Shown here: piece after piece, positions 1-8,108 of the stretch
How positions within the stretch are numbered: the stretch's first letter is position 1
How the letters are laid out: every line of letters begins with the position of its first letter
NCBI GenBank assembly: GCA_963825315.1
Contig: CAWGST010000002.1
Coordinates: 682,001-746,000, forward strand
Origin: DASRLE01 sp963825315
Lineage (GTDB): Bacteria > Verrucomicrobiota > Verrucomicrobiia > Limisphaerales > Palsa-1400
DNA: 64,000 bases
Direction of reading: 5' to 3'
Made by a program: the position numbers and the translations under genes
The notes under the pieces: generated by a model
What the model was told of the DNA's origin: nothing
The model's input: the letters and a program-made list of their open reading frames with translations, nothing else
Database searches by the model: none

Positions 1-1
1 C

Positions 2-53
2 GTCGAGCCGTGACTAGATCGAAATGGGGTTCGACGGAGTCTCACCCTACCGT
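2..53. repeat. REP-like repeat, left of RAYT gene
   Basis: This repeat shares the arms GTCGAGCC and GGTTCGACGGAGTCTCACC with the repeat at 572-633 on the other side of the transposase gene. It lacks the outer left arm, probably because the window begins here. Paired REP repeats around a RAYT gene are the usual arrangement for that family. Confidence 0.6.
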
Positions 54-87
54 TGACGATTTTGAGTCTTTCCGCCATTTTTCGCAT

Positions 88-561
88 ATGGCTGGCGACG
101 CTCCTTTTGATGACATCGGACGCAAACATCCTGCTCACGGGGTTCATATCTATTCCGGCCAGCCGACGATTGTTTTTCTCACCGTTTGCGCGGAAGATCG
201 AAAAGCGTGGCTGGCCGACTCCGTTGTTGAGGAACATCTCCGCGCCTCATGGCAATCCGCACAGGCATGGTTGGTGGGTTATTATCTGCTGATGCCGGAC
301 CATCTGCATCTTTTCTGCGCCCCGCACGATTTGAATTTTACCTTGGAGAAATGGGTGACATTTTGGGAACGGCAATTCCGGCGGTTGCATAAGGACACGA
401 ATTGCCGCTGGCAATCGAATCCATTTCATCATCGGCTCCGACGCGAAGAGAGCTACACGGAGAAATGGATTTATGTTCGTGAGAACCCGCTGCGCAAAGG
501 TCTCGTGAAAAGTCCTGCTGAGTGGCCGTATCAAGGAATGATGAACACGCTCCGCTGGTAA
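88..561 (+). CDS. REP-associated tyrosine transposase (IS200-like, RAYT)
   Basis: This is a single-domain Y1 transposase of the IS200-like fold that nicks and joins single-stranded DNA at REP hairpins. The HUH motif is visible as MPDHLHLF. The likely catalytic tyrosine lies in the C-terminal helix KWIYVRENPLRKGLV, a typical RAYT ending. The frame is open from base 10, but its first residues are encoded by the flanking REP copy, so I place the start at the ATG at 88, giving 157 residues. It is a single gene between REP-like repeats at 2-53 and 572-633. RAYTs are domesticated and usually present once per genome, so the gene may be a stable resident rather than an active transposon. Confidence 0.85.
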   Translation: MAGDAPFDDIGRKHPAHGVHIYSGQPTIVFLTVCAEDRKAWLADSVVEEHLRASWQSAQAWLVGYYLLMPDHLHLFCAPHDLNFTLEKWVTFWERQFRRLHKDTNCRWQSNPFHHRLRREESYTEKWIYVRENPLRKGLVKSPAEWPYQGMMNTLRW

Positions 562-571
562 ATTCAAATTC

Positions 572-633
572 GGTGGGGCGAGACTCTGTCGAGCCGTCAA
601 TCGATTTGGGGTTCGACGGAGTCTCACCCTACC
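572..633. repeat. REP/BIME-like palindrome, right of RAYT gene
   Basis: Two 24-base arms (572-595 and 610-633) form an inverted repeat around a 14-base loop. The arms differ at four positions, three of which remain pairable as G-T wobbles. The same core occurs at 2-53. This is the probable substrate of the adjacent RAYT. Confidence 0.65.
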
Positions 634-1462
634 GTGTTGGATGGTGTGCATTGGAATTCAGTTTGAGGGAAATGCCGCAAAACCGCCACAGCTTCGCAAA
701 ATCCTTGCAGGAATAGATCGTCTTGCCAGAGAGCGGGTCGCCGACGATGACCTCCTGATCGGTGATGCCCAGGACCGCGACAAAATGGTCCACCATAAAA
801 TCATACTTGACTACCGCCAGCGTAACGCCTGGCTGATTCAGGTCCGCCACCTGCTGGAATCTCTGGTAGCGGACTTCAAGCCCAATGGCCCCGTAATGCG
901 AACGAAGCGCCTCGGCAATGGCATCGGGGGTGGTTCCGAATTGGCTGGTTTGGGTCCAGATCGCCAATTGCCCTTCCTCGGCGGGAATGCCAAGCTTGCG
1001 CAAACCTGTGACCGCCGCCGCCGGGCCGCAGGTGTAGCTGGTCTGTTGCAAGCAAACGCCGTCAGGGTCGATCTTTGTAGCCAGGGCGGCGAGACTGTTC
1101 CGGACCAGCGCCGGAAGAAAGAACGGCATGACGACGAAGCTGAGCAGAAACAATCCGGTGAAAATGCGCAAAAAAACTTTGTCCCGGGATCTGGGCAACT
1201 TTGCCGCAGGCGTCAGGATAAGAATTGGCACGGCAAACGCCGCCAGGAGGCACCGTGTCCGTCCCGCCGCCACCCATGAAAAGGGCGGCACAAATTCCAA
1301 TCCCACCGTATAACGCTCCAGGCCAAAAATACATACGACAGCCAGCGAGAGCAGCCAGGCGCGAATCCAGAATCGTTGCGGCAGCTTCGCGAGCCGGAGA
1401 GCCAGCACCACACCGCACAGCGCCAGCAGGATGGCGCCTCCTGTTTCCAACCAGGGATCCAT
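629..1462 (-). CDS. Membrane-anchored C39-like cysteine peptidase
   Basis: The N-terminal half has about four hydrophobic segments (near residues 8-25, 36-48, 70-84 and 98-117). The C-terminal half is a papain-like C39-type domain. The Q and catalytic Cys are in QQTSYTCGPAA (Cys near 145), the His is in VDHFVAVLG, and the Asp is in VGDPLSG. C39 domains normally cut double-glycine leader peptides during export; no ABC transporter is fused or adjacent here, so the substrate is unknown. The frame begins at a GTG at 1474, but the ATG at 1462 gives a better membrane N-terminus. It lies a few bases downstream of lysC on the same strand and is probably co-transcribed with it. Confidence 0.7.
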   Translation of the reverse strand: MDPWLETGGAILLALCGVVLALRLAKLPQRFWIRAWLLSLAVVCIFGLERYTVGLEFVPPFSWVAAGRTRCLLAAFAVPILILTPAAKLPRSRDKVFLRIFTGLFLLSFVVMPFFLPALVRNSLAALATKIDPDGVCLQQTSYTCGPAAAVTGLRKLGIPAEEGQLAIWTQTSQFGTTPDAIAEALRSHYGAIGLEVRYQRFQQVADLNQPGVTLAVVKYDFMVDHFVAVLGITDQEVIVGDPLSGKTIYSCKDFAKLWRFCGISLKLNSNAHHPTR

Positions 1463-1478
1463 GAGGAGCACCACCCGG

Positions 1479-2705
1479 CTAAGTTTTACCGCCCAAAAAG
1501 GCCTGATGCACCAGGCGCATGGCGTCTTCGCCCCTGGCCAGATCCACTATGACCGAGACTTTGATTTCGCTGGTGGAGATCATGTCGATGTTGACGCCGG
1601 CGTCGGCCAGGGTTTCAAACATCTTCGCCGCCACCCCGGGATGGCTGCGCATGCCCACGCCCACAATGGAAAGTTTGCCGATCTTTTCGTCGGCGATGAC
1701 TTCGCGGAAGCCGATCTTGTCCTTCAAACCGTCAATAATCTTTTTCGCCTTGAGCAAATCCGGCTTGTCCACGGTGAAGGAAAGGTCGGTGGCGGGGGAG
1801 GCGGCGTTGTGGCTGATGTTTTGCACGATCATGTCCACGTTGACGCTGGCCTCGGCGATGGCCTTGAAAATGTGGGCGGCCACGCCGGGCCGGTCCGGCA
1901 CCGCAACCAGGGTGATCTTGGCCTGGTTTTTGTCGAGCGAGACGCCGCGAATGACGACGTCCTCCATACTGCGTGTTTCTTCTTTCACAATCGTTCCTGG
2001 GTTGTCGTTGAGGCTGGAGCGGACTTCAAAAATGACGCCGAACTTTTTGGCGAATTCGACCGAGCGCGATTGCATGACTTTGGCGCCCAGGCCGGCCAGT
2101 TCCAACATTTCGTCGTAGGAAATTTCCGCCAGCTTGCGCGCGCCCGGCACAATGCGCGGGTCGGCCGTGTAAACGCCATCAACGTCCGTATAAATCTGGC
2201 AGAGATCGGCCTTGAGCGCGGCGGCCAGGGCAATCGCCGTCAAATCCGAGCCGCCCCGCCCCAAGGTCGTTATCTGGCCTTCCATCGTCTGGCCCTGGAA
2301 TCCGGCGACGATGACGACCCGGCCTTCGTTGAGCAGGGCGTGGACTTGTTTGGGCGTGATGTTTTTGATCCTGGCCTTGGTGTGGACGCCGTCGGTCACA
2401 ATGCCGGCCTGGGGGCCGGTCATGGAGATGGCGGGCACATTCATGGCGTGCAGGGCAATGGCGGTCAAGGCGATGGTGGTCTGTTCGCCGGTGGCCAGGA
2501 GCATGTCCATTTCCCGCTCGCTGGGCAACGGCATCAGTTCCTTGGCCATCTTGATCAAGTTGTCCGTCACCCCGCTCATGGCGGAGACGACGACGACAAT
2601 TTGATCGCCTTGCCCATGGTGTTTTGCCACCCGCATGGCGACGTTTTTGATGCGCTCGGGATTCGCCACCGAGGTGCCGCCAAATTTTTGAACAATGAGA
2701 GCCAT
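1479..2705 (-). CDS. lysC: Aspartate kinase
   Basis: This enzyme phosphorylates L-aspartate, the first step to lysine, threonine, methionine and diaminopimelate. The N-terminal amino-acid kinase domain starts with KFGGTSV and carries the GRGGSD and TDVDGVYTADPR signatures. Two C-terminal ACT domains follow (about residues 265-335 and 345-405), the usual sites of feedback inhibition. At 408 residues it is the normal length of a monofunctional class enzyme; no homoserine dehydrogenase domain is present. The C39-like membrane peptidase gene follows immediately. A large hexamer-repeat hairpin (2824-2907) lies upstream. I saw no lysine riboswitch. Confidence 0.95.
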   Translation of the reverse strand: MALIVQKFGGTSVANPERIKNVAMRVAKHHGQGDQIVVVVSAMSGVTDNLIKMAKELMPLPSEREMDMLLATGEQTTIALTAIALHAMNVPAISMTGPQAGIVTDGVHTKARIKNITPKQVHALLNEGRVVIVAGFQGQTMEGQITTLGRGGSDLTAIALAAALKADLCQIYTDVDGVYTADPRIVPGARKLAEISYDEMLELAGLGAKVMQSRSVEFAKKFGVIFEVRSSLNDNPGTIVKEETRSMEDVVIRGVSLDKNQAKITLVAVPDRPGVAAHIFKAIAEASVNVDMIVQNISHNAASPATDLSFTVDKPDLLKAKKIIDGLKDKIGFREVIADEKIGKLSIVGVGMRSHPGVAAKMFETLADAGVNIDMISTSEIKVSVIVDLARGEDAMRLVHQAFLGGKT

Positions 2706-2823
2706 TGAATTTGCGCCGGTTCCATGGCCGGCAAGGGGGAGAGAATAGCTGGTTCACCTGCGTATTGCAACAACACGTCGCTGCCGGGTGCATCCCGGTT
2801 TTTTGGCCGACGGTTTCTGGTTC

Positions 2824-2907
2824 CTAATCTTAATCCTAATCGTAATCATAATCTTAATCTTATTTGTGCGTGTATGAAGAAGATTAGGATTAGGATTAAG
2901 ATTAAGA
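2824..2907. repeat. Hexamer-repeat inverted repeat (TAATCC/TAATCT type)
   Basis: The left arm is a run of imperfect TAATCN hexamers and the right arm its reverse complement (GATTAGGATTAGGATTAAG), around a loop of about 20 bases. It lies between the HtrA-like gene and lysC, both on the minus strand. A closely related hairpin is at 14012-14071, and half-arms occur at 42222-42239 and 54369-54392. There is no clear U-tract, so I do not call it a terminator. Confidence 0.7.
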
Positions 2908-2938
2908 GCGCGCGACCCGGAGGTGTGCCCGGCGCCGG

Positions 2939-4267
2939 TCAATAAACCATTATCATGGCAATGGCATCCTCAACGGCTTGGACGGGTTTGGCGGGTTTGG
3001 CGGCTGTCCTGGCCGGCAGGAGCAGCGCATCCAATCCCTCCACACTGCGCAAGAGGCGCAGGGCCAGTTTTGATTTGACGGCGTAATTGACGTTTTGCGG
3101 CACGGCGCCCGACTCGCGCAAGGCCGCCAAATCATCCAGGCGCGCCACGACAATTCCGACCACTTCCCCGTTGGCGTCGCAGAGCGGACCGCCGGAGTTT
3201 CCGGGTTGCACGGGCACGCTGATTTGATACTCGGACGGATCGTCCCTCATGCCGGCAAGGCTGCTGATTTTGCCATCGGTGTACTTGGGTTCAATGCCTT
3301 GCATGTCGATGTTGGGAAAACCAATGGTAAAGACCTCGTCCCCCAAATCGGCCGAATCCTTGTGTGAAATGGCCAGCGGCGCGAAATCCGCGCCGGAGAC
3401 CTTGAGCAGGGCCAGATCGTTCCCCTCGTCCACTTCGATCACCTCCGCCTTCAAGACGCGCATTTTATATTTGACTTTGACTCTGTTCGCGTCCTTGACC
3501 ACATGAAAGTTGGTCAGGAGGTAGCCATCCCGGGTGATGAAAAATCCCGAACCGATGCCGCGCAATCCCTTGCCGCCCGGCAACACCCGGGCCGGGGGTT
3601 CCCCGTCCTTGCGCCGGGCCGCAAACGGCAGACTGGCCGCAGACTGGCCGCCATTGACAATGGCGTCCGGAATTTCATTTCTCCGGCAGACGCGGCCCAC
3701 GTCATAAGCGCGAATCGTTTTTTCGAAGAAGTATTTGTTGACGTAACTGAAATCCCCGGTGAATTTCGCCATGAACGACGCCTTTTCATTGTCGGCAAAG
3801 ATACGGGGCAAATTGCGCACAAGAACCTCCGCCGGTGCGGCTTGGTTGGGCGCCGGCTCCACCAAGGCGCCATCCCCGGTCACTTGCAGAATTTTGGCAT
3901 CGGAGAATTGCTTCCACCCGGGCTGGGGTTTGCGCAGGTCATATACGACGCCGTCCACCTCCCTGAAAAAGCCGGCGCGAGCCGCCTGGGCGAGCGACTG
4001 TTCCGCCTGTTTTTCCGCGGCCGCCTTCGACGCGGCCAGGTCCTGCGCCGTGATGCCCCAGGAAGCCAGAAACGATTTCGGGAGTTTGTCCGCCGTCACC
4101 GTTATCCCCCCGTTGCCATAAAGAATGACGATGCGCCCGCCACTGACGACATGGACATCCTGAATTTGATCGCAATAAGTGCCGCCGACGGTCACCGCCG
4201 TCATTTTTTCCGAGGCCAGGGCAGGCAAGGCCAGCAGCGCAACAAGTATCCCGGCCAGAAAGTTCAT
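2939..4267 (-). CDS. HtrA-like trypsin-family serine protease, exported, no PDZ
   Basis: This is an S1C-type protease with a cleavable signal peptide (MNFLAGILVALLALPALAS). The N-terminal region up to about residue 200 has no domain I recognise. The protease domain follows with the full triad: His in TNFHVV, Asp in GNDLALLK and Ser in GNSGGPL. The C-terminus is short and I see no PDZ domain, unlike DegP or DegQ, so it may degrade unfolded proteins without PDZ regulation or be tuned by its N-terminal region. The frame starts six codons upstream, but ATG 4267 places the signal peptide at the N-terminus. It is transcribed in the same direction as lysC, separated by a hairpin repeat. Confidence 0.85.
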   Translation of the reverse strand: MNFLAGILVALLALPALASEKMTAVTVGGTYCDQIQDVHVVSGGRIVILYGNGGITVTADKLPKSFLASWGITAQDLAASKAAAEKQAEQSLAQAARAGFFREVDGVVYDLRKPQPGWKQFSDAKILQVTGDGALVEPAPNQAAPAEVLVRNLPRIFADNEKASFMAKFTGDFSYVNKYFFEKTIRAYDVGRVCRRNEIPDAIVNGGQSAASLPFAARRKDGEPPARVLPGGKGLRGIGSGFFITRDGYLLTNFHVVKDANRVKVKYKMRVLKAEVIEVDEGNDLALLKVSGADFAPLAISHKDSADLGDEVFTIGFPNIDMQGIEPKYTDGKISSLAGMRDDPSEYQISVPVQPGNSGGPLCDANGEVVGIVVARLDDLAALRESGAVPQNVNYAVKSKLALRLLRSVEGLDALLLPARTAAKPAKPVQAVEDAIAMIMVY

Positions 4268-4343
4268 GGTGCCAATCTCCCACACGCGGGGCCTTCTTTC
4301 AAGCGGTGTTCATCGAACTGGTTTTGGCTGCCCTTTACCATAG

Positions 4344-5021
4344 TTAGGCGCGTTGGTTGAATCCACCGCAGGCCAAGAGAATGGAAAGGACGACCAGCAT
4401 AATGCCGGAAATAAAAGCAAGTAATCGCAGAAACGGTTGAATCTCACCAACGCTTCTACCCGGCTTGAGAATGATGCGCTGAAGCCTCGGCGATGTGAGC
4501 GTGCCAAATGAAAATGCGAAGGCAAATAGCAGTGCAGCCAAGGCGAACGGTCCCGGATGCGAGGGAATGCCGCTGGAGCAAGCGAAGTCGATATAGAAAA
4601 GCGCGTTCCAGACTGCGACAGCGATGATGATAGGTGACCAGCGCATTGCCATGCCGCGGCGCTGAGGAGTTGCGGACCAGGAAGCGATGGGCAGGAACCC
4701 GGAATCTCGGATGCCTCGAAGAAGTGTATCCGGGCTACCCAGGCACCAGAAGATGACGTGATGCGGACAATCGGCGTTGCAATGGTGAATCCGAATGCCC
4801 CAACCAAGAACGGGAACCATGACGTACCTCGTGATCGCTGACACTTGATCCGGCGCAAAACTGTAAGTGCCCAACAGACGAATCGAGATCGTAAGCTTGT
4901 CAGGAGTCGCCGAAAGTTGTGCAAGCGGCCATGTGGCGTTAATCCAGCCGAGCCGCGCTCCACCAGTGGTTGTAAAAGCATGTGGCATAGGAAAAGCGCC
5001 TAACGACGAGAACTGAGCCAT
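4344..5021 (-). CDS. Conserved hypothetical membrane protein
   Basis: I do not recognise the family. The N-terminal 110 residues look like a compact beta-rich soluble domain (ARLGWINATWPLAQL, then LLGTYSFAPDQV and HHVIFWCLGSPDTLL). Two or three hydrophobic helices follow (about residues 125-150, 155-175 and 200-220). The end is GGFNQRA. A competing frame at 4310-4981 has lower complexity and no recognisable fold. It stands alone between the HtrA-like gene and the divergent toxin-antitoxin pair. Confidence 0.6.
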   Translation of the reverse strand: MAQFSSLGAFPMPHAFTTTGGARLGWINATWPLAQLSATPDKLTISIRLLGTYSFAPDQVSAITRYVMVPVLGWGIRIHHCNADCPHHVIFWCLGSPDTLLRGIRDSGFLPIASWSATPQRRGMAMRWSPIIIAVAVWNALFYIDFACSSGIPSHPGPFALAALLFAFAFSFGTLTSPRLQRIILKPGRSVGEIQPFLRLLAFISGIMLVVLSILLACGGFNQRA

Positions 5022-5112
5022 GCCCGAAGTGCGATGTCAACCGTGAAAGGGCAACTGAAACGGTCATCCCTACGCATAATTGCGCTTGCGTCCCGGCCTG
5101 CGCCGTGTTACG

Positions 5113-5118
5113 TATAAT
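5113..5118 (+). promoter_or_regulatory. Probable -10 box of the phd/relE operon
   Basis: A perfect TATAAT lies five bases upstream of the GTG start at 5123. If used, transcription would start near the start codon, giving a leaderless or nearly leaderless message. No convincing -35 box is visible. Confidence 0.4.
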
Positions 5119-5122
5119 CAAC

Positions 5123-5383
5123 GTGAAAACGACGTATCCAATGATGCCTATGCACAAGGCGCAACAGCAATTGCCCAAACTGTGCCGTTCCGGGAAGGCT
5201 TATCTGATCACCAATCACGATCAGCCCGCGGCGGTGCTCCTTGCCATTGACGATTACGAGGCGCTGATGGAGACGATGGATGTTCTTTCCAATGCAAAAG
5301 CGATGAAGGTTTTGCGCGGCGCGCGCGCCGGCAAACTCAAATACAAAGGCCTGAACTTGAACGATGAGAATTTTGGCCTCTGA
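5123..5383 (+). CDS. Phd/YefM-family antitoxin
   Basis: This is the antitoxin of a type II pair; it binds the toxin and represses its own promoter. The N-terminal Phd-type DNA-binding part reads MKTTYPMMPMHKAQQQLPKL, followed by AAVLLAIDDYEALMETMD, the typical Phd end. The tail KLKYKGLNLNDENFGL would contact the toxin. I chose GTG 5123 because it gives the family's usual MKTTY start; a further upstream GTG at 5105 and ATGs at 5141-5150 are alternatives. It overlaps the toxin gene by 20 bases. Confidence 0.8.
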   Translation: MKTTYPMMPMHKAQQQLPKLCRSGKAYLITNHDQPAAVLLAIDDYEALMETMDVLSNAKAMKVLRGARAGKLKYKGLNLNDENFGL

Positions 5384-5645
5384 ACAGGTCCAGCGCTGGC
5401 TCACTTCACTTCCGCCCGAACCAAAAAAGCGCATTCGCGCCGAGTTAAAACTTTTGGCGGCGGGCAAGGCCGAAGAAGTCAAAGCATTGCGCGGCGAACT
5501 GGACGGTTATCTGCGGCTGCGCATCGGCGATTATCGCATCATCTACCATGTTGCAACCGGACCAACGATCAAGCTGGATTACGCCGATATTCGAGAGACG
5601 ATTTACGGAACGTTTCTCCAGATTCTAACGCTGAGTAAACTTTAG
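5364..5645 (+). CDS. RelE/ParE-family toxin
   Basis: This is a 93-residue toxin of the RelE/ParE fold. The central strand signature is GYLRLRIGDYRIIYHV, and the leading helices read SLPPEPKKRIRAELKLL. RelE members cleave mRNA in the ribosome and ParE members poison gyrase; the sequence does not tell which applies. The start ATG lies within the end of the antitoxin gene, so translation is coupled. Its TAG stop abuts a 59-bp duplicate of the lolD 3' end (5647-5705). Confidence 0.8.
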   Translation: MRILASEQVQRWLTSLPPEPKKRIRAELKLLAAGKAEEVKALRGELDGYLRLRIGDYRIIYHVATGPTIKLDYADIRETIYGTFLQILTLSKL

Positions 5646-5646
5646 A

Positions 5647-5705
5647 TCGCCAGTTGGCCGTCGGCCAGTTCCAGGACGCGGGGGGCGCGGGCGGCGATTT
5701 TGGCG
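5647..5705. repeat. Duplicate of lolD 3' end (copy 1)
   Basis: These 59 bases match 7421-7479 with one mismatch. On the minus strand they encode the last 19 or so codons of a LolD protein and run into an in-frame TAA, reading QLAI then stop. The intact lolD now ends at copy 2. This marks the far boundary of the inserted SGNH-hydrolase gene. Confidence 0.85.
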
Positions 5706-5748
5706 GCGGCGGATGCCGTATCTGTTGGTGGACGGGAGGGGCGCAAGC

Positions 5749-7419
5749 TCATTGGCCGTGCGTCAGTTCCTGCCGGCCTATATCGTTCTCAAGGGTTTTT
5801 CTGATGCCGGCGAAAATATTTTCCGCCAATTGCCGGCGGCCCTCCTGGGTGAAATGAATGAGATCGACAAACTTTTCATGTTCGCCATCAAGATGGGGAC
5901 GGGTATCGATCAGGCAAACCTCGGGGTGTTGCGCGGCCAATCGCTGAAGGATCAACGAATGAACCCTGTTGGCCTTTATCCGCCCACGGACTGAGTCGGA
6001 GTAGCCTCCCTGATAAAAGTCGATCACAGCCGGCTCGCTTGTCCCGGTAAGAGCCATGGAGTAATTAGCCAGCATCAGGCGGATACCGTTCGTGGCCGCG
6101 ACCTGGATCAGTTGTCGGTAAGCGTCCGCGTATTTCGTCTCCATTGGTTTGGCGAAGACCAGCGTGTCGGGAGGAATCTTCGTTTTCGCCCGATTCAGGA
6201 ACAGCATAACTCTGATCCGATATTCAAAATCAGCGGCCAGCGTAAGCGGGCGCTCCTGGTAAGGAGGCGGGGCGGCGCCCACAGGTCGCAACAAGGTATC
6301 GTCAATCAAGTAGAAACCATTGACGCCGTGATAAGAGATGATCATGTCCGGCTTGAGAGGAAGGATTTGCCCGGGAAGCCTGAGCAGGTTGTCGCAGATT
6401 GTGCAGGCCGGGATGCCGGCATTAATGACCTCGACCGGACGGCGGGTTTTCAGGCGTTCCCGGATCATCTGTTCGAGCAATTCAGGCCAGGGCTTGTCAT
6501 CTGGTTCAAACGTCATGCCAAAAGTGGTGGACTCGCCCAGGGCGACAATACGATAAATGTCGCCCTTCTCCCCGGAAACTTCCCTGCCGCGAAAACCTTT
6601 GCTGTTAATGGAAACCGGGCATTGCGCCAGGCACCCGTGGTTGCCGGGCCGCAGGCGAAAGAACGGAGGAGTCTGATGAGTGGGTTCAAAAAATTGCTCC
6701 TTGAAAATCCCCCAGTAATGCATATAATACTCTTGCGAGCGGGCGAAAGCGGCGGGATTACCCTTCGCCTTGTCGTAGGAGTAATAATTGCGGAACGTTT
6801 CGGGTCGTATGACAGATTTGTCTTGAAATTGGTAAATCAGATCGGCTGCCGGCAAGCCCACGAGCAACAAGACAAGCGTGTTCACAATCTGCAGGCCAAT
6901 CGGACCCATGCGAAACCACAGCCGACACAGGACCAACAAAGCCAGGATGGATAGAAGCCCGCTGTAAAACGCGCCCGGGAGGTTCTGGTCATAGCCGGTC
7001 ACAAGCCAAATGAGGTTCAGATAGCCCAACCAAGCCAAGATCAGTATCTTCCAATGAATACTTCTTGAAGTGCCATCCTTTCGACGACTGGTCACCGCAA
7101 ACGCCGCCGAGACCAGCACTGCCAGCAACCCAAAGTACAGGTCCCAGAGCATTGTTGTCAGCAGCAGGCTCAACCACACCAGCACGCTGAAACCCGATGC
7201 GACGGTCCATCCCGCGGGCCAAACGCGCGGCCACGGCATGCGGGGCGCCACTTGGAGAACGATAAGGCTGATGCCCAGAAGACTCATGCCCACGACAGCA
7301 GTCCACTCGATCTGGACCGAAATGGCCGCAACGACCGAGCAAGCGATCAAAAGCGTTTGCAGGAGCAAGCCCGCCCAATCCCGCCCACTCATGGCATCAC
7401 GAATCTGCACAAACTTCAC
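5749..7419 (-). CDS. Polytopic membrane protein with SGNH/GDSL hydrolase domain
   Basis: The N-terminal 200 residues hold about six hydrophobic segments. An SGNH hydrolase domain fills the C-terminal half: block I is ALGESTTFG (Ser near 297), block III is SYHGVNG, and block V is DLIHFTQEG with the Asp-His pair. Such membrane SGNH proteins commonly acylate or deacylate cell-surface glycans, but the substrate here is unknown. It starts with GTG 7419, overlapping the lolD stop codon as GTGA; ATG 7392 is an alternative. It lies between two copies of the lolD 3' end, suggesting later insertion into the lol operon. Confidence 0.75.
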   Translation of the reverse strand: MKFVQIRDAMSGRDWAGLLLQTLLIACSVVAAISVQIEWTAVVGMSLLGISLIVLQVAPRMPWPRVWPAGWTVASGFSVLVWLSLLLTTMLWDLYFGLLAVLVSAAFAVTSRRKDGTSRSIHWKILILAWLGYLNLIWLVTGYDQNLPGAFYSGLLSILALLVLCRLWFRMGPIGLQIVNTLVLLLVGLPAADLIYQFQDKSVIRPETFRNYYSYDKAKGNPAAFARSQEYYMHYWGIFKEQFFEPTHQTPPFFRLRPGNHGCLAQCPVSINSKGFRGREVSGEKGDIYRIVALGESTTFGMTFEPDDKPWPELLEQMIRERLKTRRPVEVINAGIPACTICDNLLRLPGQILPLKPDMIISYHGVNGFYLIDDTLLRPVGAAPPPYQERPLTLAADFEYRIRVMLFLNRAKTKIPPDTLVFAKPMETKYADAYRQLIQVAATNGIRLMLANYSMALTGTSEPAVIDFYQGGYSDSVRGRIKANRVHSLILQRLAAQHPEVCLIDTRPHLDGEHEKFVDLIHFTQEGRRQLAENIFAGIRKTLENDIGRQELTHGQ

Positions 7420-8108
7420 GTCGCCAGTTGGCCGTCGGCCAGTTCCAGGACGCGGGGGGCGCGGGCGGCGATCTTGGCGTCGTGCGTCGCGATGACGAGG
7501 GTGGCCCGGCCCCCGGCGAGCAGATCGTGAAGGAGTTGGATGATTTCCCCGCCCGTGTGCGAATCCAGGTTGCCGGTCGGCTCGTCGGCGAGGATCAAAT
7601 CCGGCCGGTTGACGAGCGAGCGGGCGATGGCCACGCGTTGCTGTTCGCCGCCGGACAGTTCATAGGGGCGGTGGCCGGCGCGCTTGGCCAGGCCGACGCG
7701 GTCCAAAAGCTCGCGGGCGCGCGCCTCCGCCGCGGACGCGGACAGGCGCGCCATGCGGGCGGGCAACATGACATTTTCGATGGCGCTGAGTTCGGGCAGG
7801 AGATGATAGGCCTGAAAAATGAAACCGACCCGGCTGTTGCGCAGTTGGGCCAGGGCGCGGCCGGGGAGCTTGAGGAGATTGACGCCGTCAAAAAGAATTT
7901 CTCCCTGGTTGGGCAAATCCAGGCCGCCCAACAAATGGAGCAGCGTGCTTTTGCCCGCGCCGGAAGCGCCGCGCAAGGCCAGAAATTCGCCGCGTTGCAC
8001 AGTCAGATCAATGCCGCGCAGCACGTCCAGATTGCGGCCGCCCATGATGTAGGCCTTGTGCAAGTTGCGGGCGGCCAGCATGGCGGGGCCGTTGGCCGTG
8101 TCATTCAT
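7416..8108 (-). CDS. lolD: Lipoprotein-releasing ABC transporter ATPase
   Basis: This is the ATPase of the complex that extracts outer-membrane lipoproteins from the inner membrane. Walker A is GASGAGKST, the Q-loop is FIFQAYHLLPEL, the ABC signature is LSGGEQQ, Walker B is LILADEPTGNLD and the H-loop is VIATHD. It matches the LolD/MacB ATPase subfamily at 230 residues. The ATG at 8108 is preferred over an upstream extension that lies inside the permease gene; it overlaps the permease stop by eight bases. Its 3' end is duplicated at 5647-5705. Confidence 0.9.
   Translation of the reverse strand: MNDTANGPAMLAARNLHKAYIMGGRNLDVLRGIDLTVQRGEFLALRGASGAGKSTLLHLLGGLDLPNQGEILFDGVNLLKLPGRALAQLRNSRVGFIFQAYHLLPELSAIENVMLPARMARLSASAAEARARELLDRVGLAKRAGHRPYELSGGEQQRVAIARSLVNRPDLILADEPTGNLDSHTGGEIIQLLHDLLAGGRATLVIATHDAKIAARAPRVLELADGQLAT
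7421..7479. repeat. lolD 3' end (copy 2, in the functional gene)
   Basis: This is the partner of the repeat at 5647-5705; the first 52 bases are identical. It forms the final codons of the intact lolD, which here ends QLAT then TGA. Confidence 0.85.

Noticed and set aside
1431..2708. Long open frame on the plus strand antisense to lysC
   Set aside because: It mirrors lysC codon by codon, is rich in His, Gly and Asp as expected of a GC-rich complement, and has no domain. The aspartate kinase reading is unambiguous.
2706..2938. Lysine riboswitch upstream of lysC
   Set aside because: The only structure seen is the hexamer-repeat hairpin; no lysine-riboswitch-like conserved core was recognised.
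4310..4981. Alternative minus-strand frame overlapping the hypothetical membrane protein
   Set aside because: It is Ser- and Arg-rich with no coherent hydrophobic pattern; the frame at 4344-5021 has better protein-like features.
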